Counted from the first letter of the stretch, positions 26,227 through 33,776 are shown. The stretch is DNA of 64,000 bases from Sipunculus nudus (GCA_026874595.1 CM049310.1:39497558-39561557); one strand, 5' to 3'. Program-made: numbers and translations. The notes: generated by a model not told the origin, from the sequence alone.

Positions 26227-27920
26227 ATACATATATATTTAGAGTGTACAGGCTAAAAGCCAGATTTGTCAGTCTGGGCTAGCACCAAATTTATATATAT
26301 ACCCAAATTAATCATATTTTCGAATACTCTATATTCAATGTGCACTTTCAATCCCAGAACACGGACACTCCTACATCTCTCTTCACCACCGACTGAATTC
26401 CGGCAACTGTTTAGACAAACATCTTATGAAAAGCATAAAAAGAGGCGTGCTTTTCATCAAGTGTCGTAATTCTGCCCTGCGTCATCTGACGGGTCATATT
26501 GTTTTATGCATAAAAAATAGTTAATAGTAAGCTTTTCTTTAGGAAAATGTGTTGCCTGGTATTAGTGATCAGCCTTAAAGCTATGCTTATCTCATAGAGG
26601 ATGTAGCCAATAATGCGACTATTAGCTTTTATGTGCATTGTGTCGTTTGATGAATAAAACAACGAACAAATTTTCACCAACTATTAGTAAACCTTTATTA
26701 TGACTGAAAATATCAAGGAAATTGATAAATATTCAATTAAACCTTGAATTAACATGTTATCTGTTATAAGCACAGGCACCTGGCGAGTAGGGCCTATATT
26801 CCAGAATAAATCAGTAGTTTATCTAACATAAACGGTGTATTTATCCTCTGAGTAACATGTATAAACACACACATATGTATAGGGCATATATAGGCATGAT
26901 ACTTGCATCGGAAAGTGGAAAAAATGTAGTTCGTGGTTGCAGGATATACCAGTTAATCGTGGACCATATATACTGTGGTAGCCTTTTTGATCGCGAGGGT
27001 TTTATTTTCGCGATATTCGCGAATGAGATATAATCGCGAATATGAATTCCCGGGAATAAGCTGCCTTGCTATCGAGGATGAATAAGAGGATGATGCTGCC
27101 GCAGGTTTTGCACGAATGAATCAGTTATCACACCTCGTAAAACATGGTTTGTAAATCAACAACATGATCTGTGGATGGTATCGCAACCTTCTCATGCAAA
27201 CACGCAATGATAATTGTCAAAACATCGATTTTGAGACATGTTATAATGCAATGACTATAACGGTAATTATTAATATTATTGTACTTCGATTTCATAGATT
27301 CTGGTGCAATCGCGAAAATGAAACCCCCGCAAAACATTCAAAATTAACGAATTGCGAAATCTCAGCCTCGCGAATATGAAGCCAACCACAGTATATATAT
27401 ATATATGAGAACTGTCATATGAAATCCCATATTTATTACTTATGCATGGTCTCCGTTTTAGTTACCGAGGCTGTGTAAAGAGCTGGAAAGGTTTACGGAA
27501 TGTTGGTGTCAAAACAGATTTGAACAGGAAAAGCCATGGACACCATCCCCTGGAAAAAGAGACATTACAGCTGCGACAAAAATGACAGGGCCTGCCAGAT
27601 ACCCCGATCAGCAACATTCAGCCTGAACTGATGCTGCCGTAGCCAGATGTGCAGACAAGCGCCTCGTACATCAGAAGCGGACACAGGTCACCCGGTGCAA
27701 GATGTTACTGTATTACAAACCCCGAGTTCTGAAGACTCTTAAATAAACACAACCCTAGGTATAGTATATCAGGTATTATGCACACGGCAGAACTTACCTG
27801 GATTTTAGTTCGCGGCAGAGAGAGAGCGGGAACGACCCAGCACCAAAGTAGCCAGCACAAGAGCATTGCTGTAGTAGACTGGTGCGACCTCAGTTCCGGA
27901 GACTGGTTTCTTGACGACAT
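615..27920 (-). CDS. Secreted ADAMTS-like / papilin-like protein, partial gene of 9 visible exons
   Basis: Nine exons join with consistent phases (0,1,1,0,1,1,2,0) into 1,743 nt, or 581 codons, with no stop: 27798-27920, 17012-17108, 10332-10412, 8293-8468, 5073-5757, 2803-2895, 2148-2274, 1551-1758 and 615-767. The order is signal peptide, end of a Cys-rich module, ADAMTS spacer (GYNDVLTIP ... GPTNMTLHL), basic RS-rich linker, three TSP1 modules, and the start of a fourth. Spacer followed by TSP1 repeats is the layout of ADAMTS, ADAMTSL and papilin, extracellular-matrix proteins. No metalloprotease zinc motif was found, so ADAMTS-like is preferred. The gene continues past base 1, so the C-terminus is missing. 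Oddities are the lack of a TSP1 module before the spacer and the 228-residue linker exon. Extra exons in the 10.7-kb intron 1 cannot be excluded. The domain class is secure; the exact orthologue is not. Confidence 0.85.
928..1105. mobile_element. MITE-like element, CAGTGGAACC-type ends
   Basis: Both ends carry imperfect inverted copies of a motif reading roughly ACATTGGAACC ... TAATAAGACCACCTG, and GACCACC motifs recur inside. The same motif set flanks 40,598-40,749. It lies in intron 8 of the ADAMTS-like gene. The superfamily is not assigned. Confidence 0.55.
1551..1758 (-). CDS. ADAMTS-like exon 8: TSP1 module 2 and start of module 3
   Basis: The exon is 208 bp, phase 2 in and phase 0 out (donor GTCTGG). 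It encodes WVPRWWGPCSATCGRGQQ, RSVRC, a longer central loop and WLRDCGP, a full TSP1 module. It then begins the next with LWEMSEWGQ. Trp spacing and the CSATCG core are classical, so C-mannosylation or O-fucosylation is possible as in related proteins. Confidence 0.9.
2148..2274 (-). CDS. ADAMTS-like exon 7: second half of TSP1 module 1
   Basis: The exon is 127 bp, phase 1 in and phase 2 out (donor GTTAGA). It encodes VAEIRIRCIRWDG ... NCDGLDKPDVTKAKCPNKPC. The spacing RxRC, then C, then CxxxPC completes the TSP1 module begun in exon 6, and the codon split across the junction reads Ser. Confidence 0.85.
2803..2895 (-). CDS. ADAMTS-like exon 6: first half of TSP1 module 1
   Basis: The exon is 93 bp and phase 1 on both sides, with acceptor TTTTTCACAG and donor GTAAGG. 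It encodes GLFKWVVDNKAHCRATCEG, a divergent TSP1 start with one Trp and a CxxxC pair. The module is split by the intron right after CxxTCxG, as in many ADAMTS/ADAMTSL genes. Confidence 0.8.
2896..5072 (-). other. Intron 5 of the ADAMTS-like gene
   Basis: The intron is 2.2 kb. A GGCGCCACCTG motif at about 3,100 belongs to the dispersed palindrome seen across the window. The open frames at 3,477-3,752, 3,972-4,199 and 4,508-4,753 have no recognisable domain and no supporting splice context. Confidence 0.6.
5073..5757 (-). CDS. ADAMTS-like exon 5: end of spacer plus long basic/RS-rich linker
   Basis: The exon is 685 bp, phase 0 in and phase 1 out (donor GTAATT). The first residues, HLFGYIKIRYKYLIP, match the closing strand of ADAMTS spacers (NPGIxYxYxIP). 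About 200 low-complexity residues follow: GRRRRGRFRK, RGRGRSRSRS, several Glu/Ser stretches and Pro-rich parts, and no Cys. It is probably a disordered linker. The RRRR-type clusters could bind heparan sulphate or be cut by furin-like proteases; that is inference. The acceptor (CCCTTTAAG) is the least certain boundary. Confidence 0.75.
5758..8292 (-). other. Intron 4 of the ADAMTS-like gene
   Basis: The intron is 2.5 kb. It includes a minus-oriented copy of the dispersed CCTCC-ended repeat near 7,925-8,152 and a short (ATATT)n run at about 8,211-8,241. I see no coding segment with plausible splice sites in it. Confidence 0.6.
7925..8152 (-). repeat. Dispersed CCTCC-ended repeat, copy 1 (inverted)
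   Basis: Read on the minus strand it begins GAATGCAAGCCTCCGCC and shares CACTTATTCGGCCCATAT and TTCATTCGT with copies at 14,270, 25,553 and 42,583. It may be a SINE or MITE; the class is not assigned. Confidence 0.5.
8293..8468 (-). CDS. ADAMTS-like exon 4: spacer domain, second part
   Basis: The exon is 176 bp, phase 1 in and phase 0 out, with acceptor TTTATTCAG and donor GTGATT. It encodes a beta-rich segment with NVAGTTFFYHHP and then ASGPTNMTLHLM. These correspond to the family's VAGTxFxYxR and GPTxxPLxLQL motifs late in the spacer. The Asn in NMT is a potential N-glycosylation site. Confidence 0.88.
9120..9475 (+). mobile_element. tRNA-derived SINE, copy 1
   Basis: The head has a Pol III A-box-like TGGCTCAAGGGAAGAGCA and a B-box-like GAGTTCAAATCTC at tRNA spacing. 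A roughly 280-bp body follows (CCCACCCAGGGTGAGCG, GACCCAGCAATGGGG, ACACCAGGATATAAAAT) that is shared with the copy at 12,497. It is too diverged for a functional tRNA, and the shared non-tRNA body makes it a SINE. Confidence 0.75.
10127..10210 (+). mobile_element. Partial MITE, ACAGTGAAACC end
   Basis: The segment opens ACAGTGAAACCCCGGATTG and contains GCGGACACC and GGCGGACAGC. It resembles one end of the element at 16,714-16,863. Only one end can be recognised. Confidence 0.35.
10265..10319. repeat. (CT)n microsatellite
   Basis: About 27 uninterrupted CT units lie immediately beyond the donor of ADAMTS-like exon 3. Confidence 0.97.
10332..10412 (-). CDS. ADAMTS-like exon 3: spacer domain, first part
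   Basis: The exon is 81 bp and phase 1 on both sides, with acceptor TTTGCAG and donor GTATGT. It encodes GYNDVLTIPRRATKIHI..., which matches the diagnostic opening of the ADAMTS spacer domain (GYNDVVTIPxGAT-type). The 3' intron side abuts a (CT)n microsatellite within about 12 bp of the donor. Confidence 0.9.
10819..10869. repeat. (AT)n microsatellite
   Basis: About 25 AT units in intron 2 of the ADAMTS-like gene. Confidence 0.97.
11221..11409. mobile_element. hAT-type MITE, 189 bp
   Basis: The ends are inverted: CAGGAGCGGACTGGG at the left and the complement of CAGGGCCGGACTGGG at the right. CAGGG-CGGA ends are typical of hAT elements. The flanking 8-mers TTTTTGTG and TTGTTTTG agree at 6 of 8 positions, consistent with a worn 8-bp target duplication. 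There is no coding capacity. Confidence 0.7.
12497..12860 (+). mobile_element. tRNA-derived SINE, copy 2
   Basis: The A box TGGCTCAGGGGTAGAGCA and B box GAGTTCGAATCTC are close to consensus, and the body is collinear with the copy at 9,120. It is better preserved than copy 1. The overlapping 137-codon open frame (12,346-12,759) is explained by the SINE and is not a gene. Confidence 0.78.
14270..14440 (-). repeat. Dispersed CCTCC-ended repeat, copy 2 (inverted, truncated)
   Basis: It is collinear with copy 1: TTTTCAGGGCATTTCG, then AATATTCACAAATG, then ATGGGCCGAATAAGTG. It lacks the GCAAGCCTCC end. Confidence 0.5.
14773..14810. repeat. (AAT)n microsatellite
   Basis: About 12 ATA/AAT units in intron 2 of the ADAMTS-like gene. 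Confidence 0.95.
16714..16863. mobile_element. MITE-like element with TACGGACAC inverted ends
   Basis: The left end reads ACAGTAGAACC then ATACGGACAC. The right end read in reverse gives GTACTACGGACACCTCC. Interior CGGGACC motifs are also mirrored. It is non-coding and lies in intron 2 of the ADAMTS-like gene. Confidence 0.5.
17012..17108 (-). CDS. ADAMTS-like exon 2: end of Cys-rich module
   Basis: The exon is 97 bp, entered in phase 0 after a good pyrimidine tract ending TTTTACAG and leaving in phase 1 at GTAGGC. It encodes PGGCPDGESCDVCGSDMIC and then a basic segment. The closely spaced cysteines resemble the CGVCGG-type end of the ADAMTS Cys-rich module just before the spacer. Codon phase connects exactly to the spacer exon 3. 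Confidence 0.75.
17800..18920. repeat. Probable dispersed repeat ending in a GGCGCCACCTG motif
   Basis: The interval contains TCAAGGTCA motifs, phrases like AAATTTCAGATCAACA, and ends with GTGGCGCCACCTGTAT near 18,900, as in the arrays at 30.7-31.6 and 45.8-47.0 kb. The 164-codon open frame at 18,329-18,823 lies inside and has no recognisable domain. Confidence 0.35.
19467..20055. repeat. Higher-order block in the satellite, copy 1
   Basis: This roughly 589-bp block recurs at 21,281-21,869, exactly 1,814 bp downstream, with about one base change. It includes an unusual shortened unit (AGGAATGCAGAATAAAT) and the marker CCTAACCGCCAATACATCC, so it is not just general unit similarity. Confidence 0.9.
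21281..21869. repeat. Higher-order block in the satellite, copy 2
   Basis: Near-identical partner of 19,467-20,055. Surrounding units are far more diverged. Confidence 0.9.
22560..22579. repeat. Poly-T tract
   Basis: Twenty consecutive T. It may be the reversed poly-A tail of a retroelement, but no element body is recognisable. Confidence 0.8.
23606..23743. mobile_element. Short inverted-repeat element
   Basis: The ends are perfect 15-bp inverted copies, ATTCAAGCGCCTGTG and CACAGGCGCTTGAAT, 138 bp apart overall. A further AAGCGCCTGTGG occurs near 23,860. It may be a small MITE or a hairpin-forming element; there is no coding capacity. Confidence 0.55.
24863..24961. repeat. (AT)n microsatellite, long
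   Basis: About 99 bp of AT repeat with a few TTTAT interruptions. Confidence 0.97.
25553..25835 (+). repeat. Dispersed CCTCC-ended repeat, copy 3
   Basis: It begins GAACGCAAGCCTCCG and ends CATACCCTCCTTACGGAGGC. The internal ATCCACACCAAAATCTAAT and the CA-rich stretch are shared with the copy at 42,583. The CCTCCG/CGGAGG ends are inverted. Confidence 0.65.
26177..26219. repeat. (AT)n microsatellite
   Basis: About 21 AT units in intron 1 of the ADAMTS-like gene. Confidence 0.95.
26971..27393. mobile_element. Palindromic MITE with TACTGTGGTT ends and TTCGCGA motifs
   Basis: The left end reads TACTGTGGTAGCC. The right end reversed reads TACTGTGGTTGGCTTCATAT. Both arms carry repeated TTTTCGCGA and TTCGCGA strings. 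It is flanked by TATA on both sides, a possible target duplication. It has no coding capacity; the translations at 27,128-27,379 are by-products. Confidence 0.7.
27798..27920 (-). CDS. ADAMTS-like exon 1: start codon and signal peptide
   Basis: The exon has 41 codons from ATG at 27918-27920. An internal Met at residue 19 begins MLLCWLLWCWVVPALS, a strong hydrophobic signal core. The exon ends in CAG before a textbook GTAAGT donor, in phase 0. Either Met could be used; residues 1-18 are polar, so the second Met would give a more typical signal peptide. Confidence 0.75.
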
Positions 27921-27976
27921 TTAGGGGAGCTGCTTGCAAGTGTTGAAGGCAGCACCCAGCTGTCGTGAGCGACAAC

Positions 27977-27985
27977 CATTTATAT
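27977..27985 (-). promoter_or_regulatory. TATA-like box upstream of ADAMTS-like exon 1
   Basis: On the minus strand a TATAAAT string lies about 60 bp upstream of the exon 1 ATG. A start site some 30 bp downstream would give a 5' leader of roughly 30 bp. This is inferred from motif and position only. Confidence 0.35.
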
Positions 27986-28706
27986 TAACCAGCACCGGTC
28001 ACCGACGACCGCATTGCGAACAGCACTTTTTTGGCGGTTCCACTTCTTTTGAACTAAATTCCTAGTATTTAAGATTGGCTGAGGGACTCTAGCTTGCCCC
28101 TCGGGCCCTCGTAGTAAAACACATACCGACATTCTATCGCAGGTTGTCAGTTAACCGACCCAGGGACTGCACTAGGGGCTGAAAAGCCAGTCCATATGGT
28201 CTTCAGTTCACTACAGATAAGCCCATTTTTATTGCAGGAAATAGATATAATCATAAGAAAACAAACCACATCTTCACGAGCGTGCTTACAAGCGGACCCT
28301 CAAACGTGAACCCTTGGTAACCAAAGATGTATACTAATGTATACTATCTCACTCACTGCACAAACTGTTGCCCAGCCCAGGCTAAATATTATGTTATATT
28401 CTTGCAGTTTAACAATGCAGCCAGACCAGGTGTCATACATACAATCCTACGTCTTGGTCCCTTGTTCTGTAACCACTTCCTATATTTCATCCAAATCTTA
28501 TTACAATTGCCAGATGCGCGTCTGTCAACTTGACTGAGTGTGAAAAGCCTGTCTCACGGCAGAGTTCGAAATAGGTGTTTCAAGCTGGATATTGGGTACG
28601 TATAATTTTCCTGGCGAATATGTTAGTTTGAAATTATATAGGGATAAGAATTACATTATTGTTCTATTTATTTCTTCCATTCCATTTCTTGTAAAAATAA
28701 ACTATA

Positions 28707-29045
28707 AGGCCAAAATAAAAAAAAGGTATGGTTCTCAGGCACTTTTTTTCAGAAATCAATGCGGGCGGGCGCTTTTTTTATTTTAAATTGTTTGGTATGT
28801 TTCGATAAAAATGTCAAATGATAAAGGAAAAGCATGAAAATAACAGTTTTATTTTGCTAAATAAGTACAAGCACTACAAAACAAAGGAAATTGTATGGTT
28901 TTATCTTCTTGGAAGAAATGTCGGAGCGGCAGCAGCTCAAAATTGGAAAGTTTTTATTGAAAATCAAAATAAAAATGTTTGATGCGGGGGTTTAAAATTG
29001 ATGCGGGCGGTGCCTGAGAACCATACCTTTAATTTTTTTTGGCCT
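28707..29045. mobile_element. Palindromic MITE, AGGCCAAAA ends, copy 1 (339 bp)
   Basis: Terminal inverted repeats of about 36 bp run from AGGCCAAAAT through GGTATGGTTCTCAGGCAC at both ends. The interior has CAGCTCAAAATTGGAAAG and GATGCGGGCGG. It is the best-preserved of three copies in the window. Confidence 0.8.
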
Positions 29046-29448
29046 AACCCGATATAAGCCGCGTAATTAAAGTTTGAGTACAACATGTAGTATGTATAAC
29101 CACAAATCCAATGAACGGACATAACTACTCAATGTCTCAGATATGTAGATTATGTGACTGCTATTTGTGTGTAAAACTTTTTGTGAACCAAAATAAACGT
29201 GTCCCCTTTTCTTGTATAAGTCAGAAAAAAATACTTTTTTTACAATTTTCCAGAGCAAGGAAAACTAAATCAATATTGGTCGAACTAAATTAATTTAAAA
29301 TCCTCACAGACCTTTAAATTCCGTTGATGGCAACATTTGAATAATTAATTTAATAACTTTTATAATGTGTCCGTTAACGACCAGATATCTTATAGGAATG
29401 GATGCGCCAATCTTTAGATGGACTTTGATCATGTGACTGGCGTTTGAA

Positions 29449-29451
<3 letters not shown>

Positions 29452-29518
<67 letters not shown>
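29452..29518. repeat. (AT)n microsatellite
   Basis: About 33 AT units. Confidence 0.97.
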
Positions 29519-29519
<1 letters not shown>

Positions 29520-29879
29520 TGCAACCGAGACTACACCTATATTTACCAACTTTCCACTTTTTCCCAGAACAGTATCAACAGTTTAACTTTCATATCACGG
29601 TTATAGGTATTCACAAGAGCAAGAGGATTTAAATGAATATAAAGTCTTAAATTATCTTACAAATTGTGAGTTTCCATGATAAATATATTATTTTATATCT
29701 AGATTGAGAGCTTTACATATATACGTGTATACAACACAAGACAGTTAGAACGGACTGCTTTGCAGTTAAAACGGTACGCTCTGAACACAGCGTAACCGCT
29801 GCTGATGTATGGCGTTGATCATCGTTCTGCGTTCGGTCAGTCTGTAAAGTAGCTTCCCTGCTGTTATTTAGTGTGTTTC

Positions 29880-30060
29880 CGGGCTCGAGAAAGGGCCTCG
29901 TCGCCAGTTATTAATTTATGTATCTTGTTACGAAAACAAATTGCTCAGGGGGAAATTCTGGGCCAATCCAGGATTCGAACCTATAATGGTGGCGCACAAA
30001 TCCGACGTACCAACCGCTTCGCTAGAAAAGAATGCTTCACTAGCGAGACAGTTCGGTCCG
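29880..30060 (-). mobile_element. tRNA-derived SINE on the minus strand
   Basis: The reverse complement has an A-box-like TAGCGAAGCGGTTGG and, at tRNA-like spacing, a perfect B box GGTTCGAATCC. No 7-bp acceptor stem pairs round them, so this is not a functional tRNA gene. It differs from the SINEs at 9,120 and 12,497. Confidence 0.6.
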
Positions 30061-30739
30061 CTTTTATGTCACCCCGTCACAATCTTAATGGACATCGTTA
30101 CATACGTTACGTTGTTCTAAGACCGAACTTTACTTTATTCAGTTACAATCCGCTGTGTATTCATAGGCCTTGGTAATCAGATATATATATATAAATATTC
30201 TACAGTTCATAATAATTAAAATTTGGTGTGTTTGAATAGATAATTTAGGTGAAAATTTTGAAAATGGTAGCAATTATTGATTACCAGTATGTGGCCGGTA
30301 AGGAGGCGCCACATATGTTGGGGGTACCACTGATATTTTTCAATTTCAGTGTTTTAGTTCAGTGTCACTTAAGTTTTAAGACCTTACATTTATATCAAAA
30401 TGTAAGTAATGTTAGGCTTATCTATTGCAGTCTGCATGTTATGGATGTCTATATTTTAGATAATATATATAATTCCCGATGCATCATTCCAAAATTGGCA
30501 GTCATGCATGTGTGATGGAGCTTGTCCGTGGTCTTAGCATATATCATTTGTATCCGCCAAAACAGAGTTTTGCGGATACTATGTTTTCAGTTGCACGCCG
30601 CCACCGCATAGGTTTCCGGAGAACTCGGAATTATGATCGGATCACATGTGAACTGCTGCGCCCTCATTCTCTATTGACCTCTGACGTTTCCTCTCTGTCC
30701 AGCGTCCATTTGTGCGTCTGTTTCCACACATAAACCCAC

Positions 30740-31600
30740 ATACCTCGGGAACCGTTTGACCGATCAGGCTAAAAATTTAATTTTGCACTAATGTAGCCCT
30801 TGGATAGCTTTATAACATACACTAAAAATGGTGACGCCACCTGCAACCATTTTTGCACATCGTCCATCTGTTCATCTTCCATGGGATAAAATCACTTATC
30901 TCTGCATTGGTTGGACTTATCCACCTGAAAATTTGCATGTGCACACATACTTGATAGCTTTCTTGATTTTATGACAGGTGGCGCCATCTACATTCACGTT
31001 CAGGCTGCAGACATACAGGCTTATATCTCAATACTGGTTTGACATATCCTTTTGAAATTTTGCTTGTGTATAGATCACACATAGCTCTTTATCATACGAA
31101 AAACTGGAGGCGCCACCTGCAACTATTTTTGCAAAGCGTCCGTCTGCTTGTCTGCCGTGGGATAAAATCAATAATATCTCAGTAGTGGTTTGACCTATCT
31201 GCCTAAAATTTTGCATGTTTATACATCTTGGATAGCTTTCTCGATTTTGTGGAAGGTGGCCCCACCTACATTTATGTTTACGCTGCAGACATTCAGGCTT
31301 ATATCTCAGGACTGTTTTGACATATCCCCCTGAAATTTTGCATGTGTATAGATCTCAATCAGCTCTTAATCATTCACAACATTGGTGGCACCACCTGCCA
31401 CCATTTTTGCACAGCGTCCTCCTGTTTGTCTGCTGTGGGGTAAAATCACTCATATACAAGTATAGTGGTTTGACTTATCTGCCTAAAATTTTGCATATGT
31501 ATACAACTTGGACAGTTTTCTGGATTTTGTGGTAGGTGGCGCCACCTACATACACATTTGGGCTGCAGACATCCATGCTAATATGCAACACACCTCACTC
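30740..31600. repeat. Tandem repeat, about 279-bp unit, roughly 3 copies
   Basis: GCTGCAGACAT recurs at 31,004, 31,282 and 31,562 (278 and 280 bp apart). Each unit has two half-units with TCTCAGTACTGGTTTGACAT-like phrases and palindromic GGTGGCGCCACC variants. It is non-coding. Confidence 0.8.
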
Positions 31601-32087
31601 TATTTCCCCTTGCCACTCAATCCATGCCTCACTTCACCCGTCCCACCCTGAAGTCGGCGGAAACACGTAGTCGCTTGTCGACTACACGTATTCTAGTTTG
31701 ACAAATGGAAACCGGTGATGTAACGTTGTTGTTTGAAGCAGTTGAAAGCTGTGTGGTATAGGCCTACCGGTACCAGAACGAATTTTACTATATTTTTCAT
31801 ATTATTTTTGTGTCGTGAAAAACCATCTCACGCCATTGTTGAAAGCATGTTGAATGAGTTTCATTGCCTGAATTCAGTCAACCTTGTTCGGATAAATTTG
31901 GATAAATGGAATTTTGGATAATTAATATTAAGATAATAGTTTTGGATAATAGGCTCCAGTTTGTTATAGTTATGTTGTTATTCAAGTATAGCGTTCTCTA
32001 TGTTAAGCCTCATACACTAACATCAAAGCGATTCTTTTTTTAAATATCCAATTACCTTAACCAAAACTCCATCCAGTTCAGACTGCC

Positions 32088-32462
32088 TTATAATAAGTCG
32101 ATCATGTAACAGAGAGCAGATGTACTCAGTGTCGACAGTTTTTTTCTAAGGTCTGTATAGTTGGTGGAGTCACTAACTGCCTTGTGAATGACAGACACGG
32201 CAATGGTCAGTAGATTGACAGAAGAAATGAGGGAAGTTACAATGTTGGCATTATGAACGAAAAAATAAAGGAGAGCAATATAAGACATCCAGTAAGCTTT
32301 TTTTAAATAATTAAGAATAACATGAAAAGTATGAACAACAAAAATGAGGTTATTTCCTGTTCCATAAAACCGGATACCTAATAGAAAACTAGAGGAAACC
32401 AAAAGGACGAGTTGCAATGGGAAACAAATGCGAATAATACAGTGGCTAATTTGTATAGACAT
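32088..32462 (-). CDS. Possible membrane-protein exon or fragment (124 aa)
   Basis: An ATG at 32460-32462 opens a 124-codon frame. It is strongly hydrophobic, with segments around residues 8-30 (FPLQLVLLVSSSFLLGI), 37-50, and 60-95 (WMSYIALLYFFVH, SLISSVNLLTIAVSV), followed by a polar stretch and a short hydrophobic end. It looks like three to four transmembrane helices of a polytopic protein, perhaps one exon of a receptor-like gene. No family motif is recognised. The upstream flank contains a 143-bp tandem duplication. It could be a fragment or a chance frame in AT-rich DNA. Confidence 0.3.
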   Translation of the reverse strand: MSIQISHCIIRICFPLQLVLLVSSSFLLGIRFYGTGNNLIFVVHTFHVILNYLKKAYWMSYIALLYFFVHNANIVTSLISSVNLLTIAVSVIHKAVSDSTNYTDLRKKLSTLSTSALCYMIDLL

Positions 32463-32483
32463 GATTAGACAGGATTTTAATAT

Positions 32484-32772
32484 GTGTGTGTGTGCGTGTG
32501 AAATAACCCCCTTCCCAACACTACCGCGCACGCTGAGCCTATGTTTTAGGACACCTTAGAATTGGAAAGGATCCTGACAGTTACAAAAAAAACCAGGCAT
32601 TTCCATGGCGTGGATTCAGAGAAGTTGTGTGTGTGTGCGTGTGAAATAACCCCCTTCCCAACACTACCGCGCGCGCTGAGCCTATGTTTTAGGACACCTT
32701 AGAATTGGAAAGGATCCTGACAGTTACAAAAAAAAAACAGGCATTTCCATGGCGTGGATTCAGAGAAGTTGA
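32484..32772. repeat. 143-bp tandem duplication
   Basis: Two adjacent copies include GTGTGCGTGTGAAATAACCC, CGCTGAGCCTATGTTTTAGG and GGCATTTCCATGGCGTGG. They differ by one substitution and an A-run length, so the duplication is recent. Confidence 0.9.
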
Positions 32773-33029
32773 ATGACGACTGTTGAGTAGCATCACCGTC
32801 AATTAAATACATATTAATCAGGCTTGGGTATAGGCTTGTTTTAACGTTAAATGATGCATGGTCGTTGGGTGACTTGGGACATTGGGTCCTTTATTTCGTG
32901 GACAATGGTTAAATTACCAGCACATTCTATTAAATGTAAAAAAAGTGTGTTTTTGTAAATACATAGAATATGTTGCATCATACTTTACCTACGGTACGTC
33001 ATGCACAAACAAAACTAATTTCGAATACC

Positions 33030-33720
33030 TTTGCTTTCCCATAAAGCCCAAACACGCGCGCACGAGCGCGTCAAATGTCACGCGTCAAATCTGGAAAAAG
33101 TCGCTCCACTATTTATCAGTCTGACGCCCGCGTCAAGCGTCAGCTATCGCTCAGAACTGTGTCGATTTTTGACGCGTGACCACAGTTGCTAGTTGTGTTT
33201 TTATCGAGAAATGGACGAAACTGTGCACTATATATGAGTATATAGTAGTGCCTTACGTATGGAGATAGCATGTATCACTATAGAGGTGTAATATACACTG
33301 TTTCTTCCCATTTCCCCCCTGAAATAGTTAATAGGGATCCGAGCGACTGTGGCGTGACGCGCGCTTGCTGCGTGGGGATTCCTGATAATAAGATAACTAC
33401 AGACAGGGTTTCCCTCCCCAGCACTTGCATTCTGTAATAAATATCGTTAAGAATAGTGACTGAGCTCAGTCATATTTAGAACATGTTTGGGCAAAAACAG
33501 ATGCATATTTGTTCACAATTAATCCAATGCTGATTACCAAAATTGCTATTTTTATAAAGATAAACAAACATACAATAGGTGCTTGGTTAATACCATCCAA
33601 TCTGACGCGTGTCGTGCGCGTTGTAGCCGCGTTAGTGTGTTTTGAATTTGGCGCGAGCTGTTTTTGGCTTCAGTCATAAGTAGATAATAATACGCCCGGT
33701 AGGTGGAGCCAAGAATCAGT
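33030..33720 (+). promoter_or_regulatory. CpG-rich upstream region of LACTB2
   Basis: The sequence is locally much richer in CpG than its surroundings, with recurrent GACGCG/ACGCGTCA-type words between 33,050 and 33,180 and at about 33,600. An E2F-like TTTGGCGCGAG lies at about 33,646. It ends about 60 bp before the LACTB2 start codon, consistent with a TATA-less housekeeping promoter. The transcription start was not located. Confidence 0.5.
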
Positions 33721-33776
33721 TTCATTTGTAAACAGTTGCCCGTGGCTGTCAGATGCGAGGGATCGCAGTGTACAAC

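Larger units (their letters stand above)
17109..27797 (-). other. Intron 1 of the ADAMTS-like gene (10.7 kb)
   Basis: The interval holds the 83-bp satellite (19.4-22.4 kb), a poly-T run (22,560-22,579), an inverted-repeat element (23,606-23,743), two long (AT)n runs, a dispersed CCTCC-ended repeat (25,553-25,835) and a palindromic MITE (26,971-27,393). It also holds long open frames with no recognisable domain. No TSP1 or protease-like exon was found in it by eye, but short exons could have been missed. Confidence 0.7.
27986..32087. other. Intergenic region between the ADAMTS-like gene and the minus-strand membrane-protein ORF
   Basis: It holds a palindromic MITE (28,707-29,045), an (AT)n run (29,452-29,518), a minus-strand tRNA-derived SINE (about 29,880-30,060) and a roughly 279-bp tandem repeat (30,740-31,600). 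No supported gene is visible. Confidence 0.6.

Noticed and set aside
27540-27720. Possible extra Cys-containing exon of the ADAMTS-like gene just inside intron 1
   Set aside because: Short stretches such as VTCVRF appear on the minus strand, but stops interrupt every frame and no phase-compatible splice sites were found.
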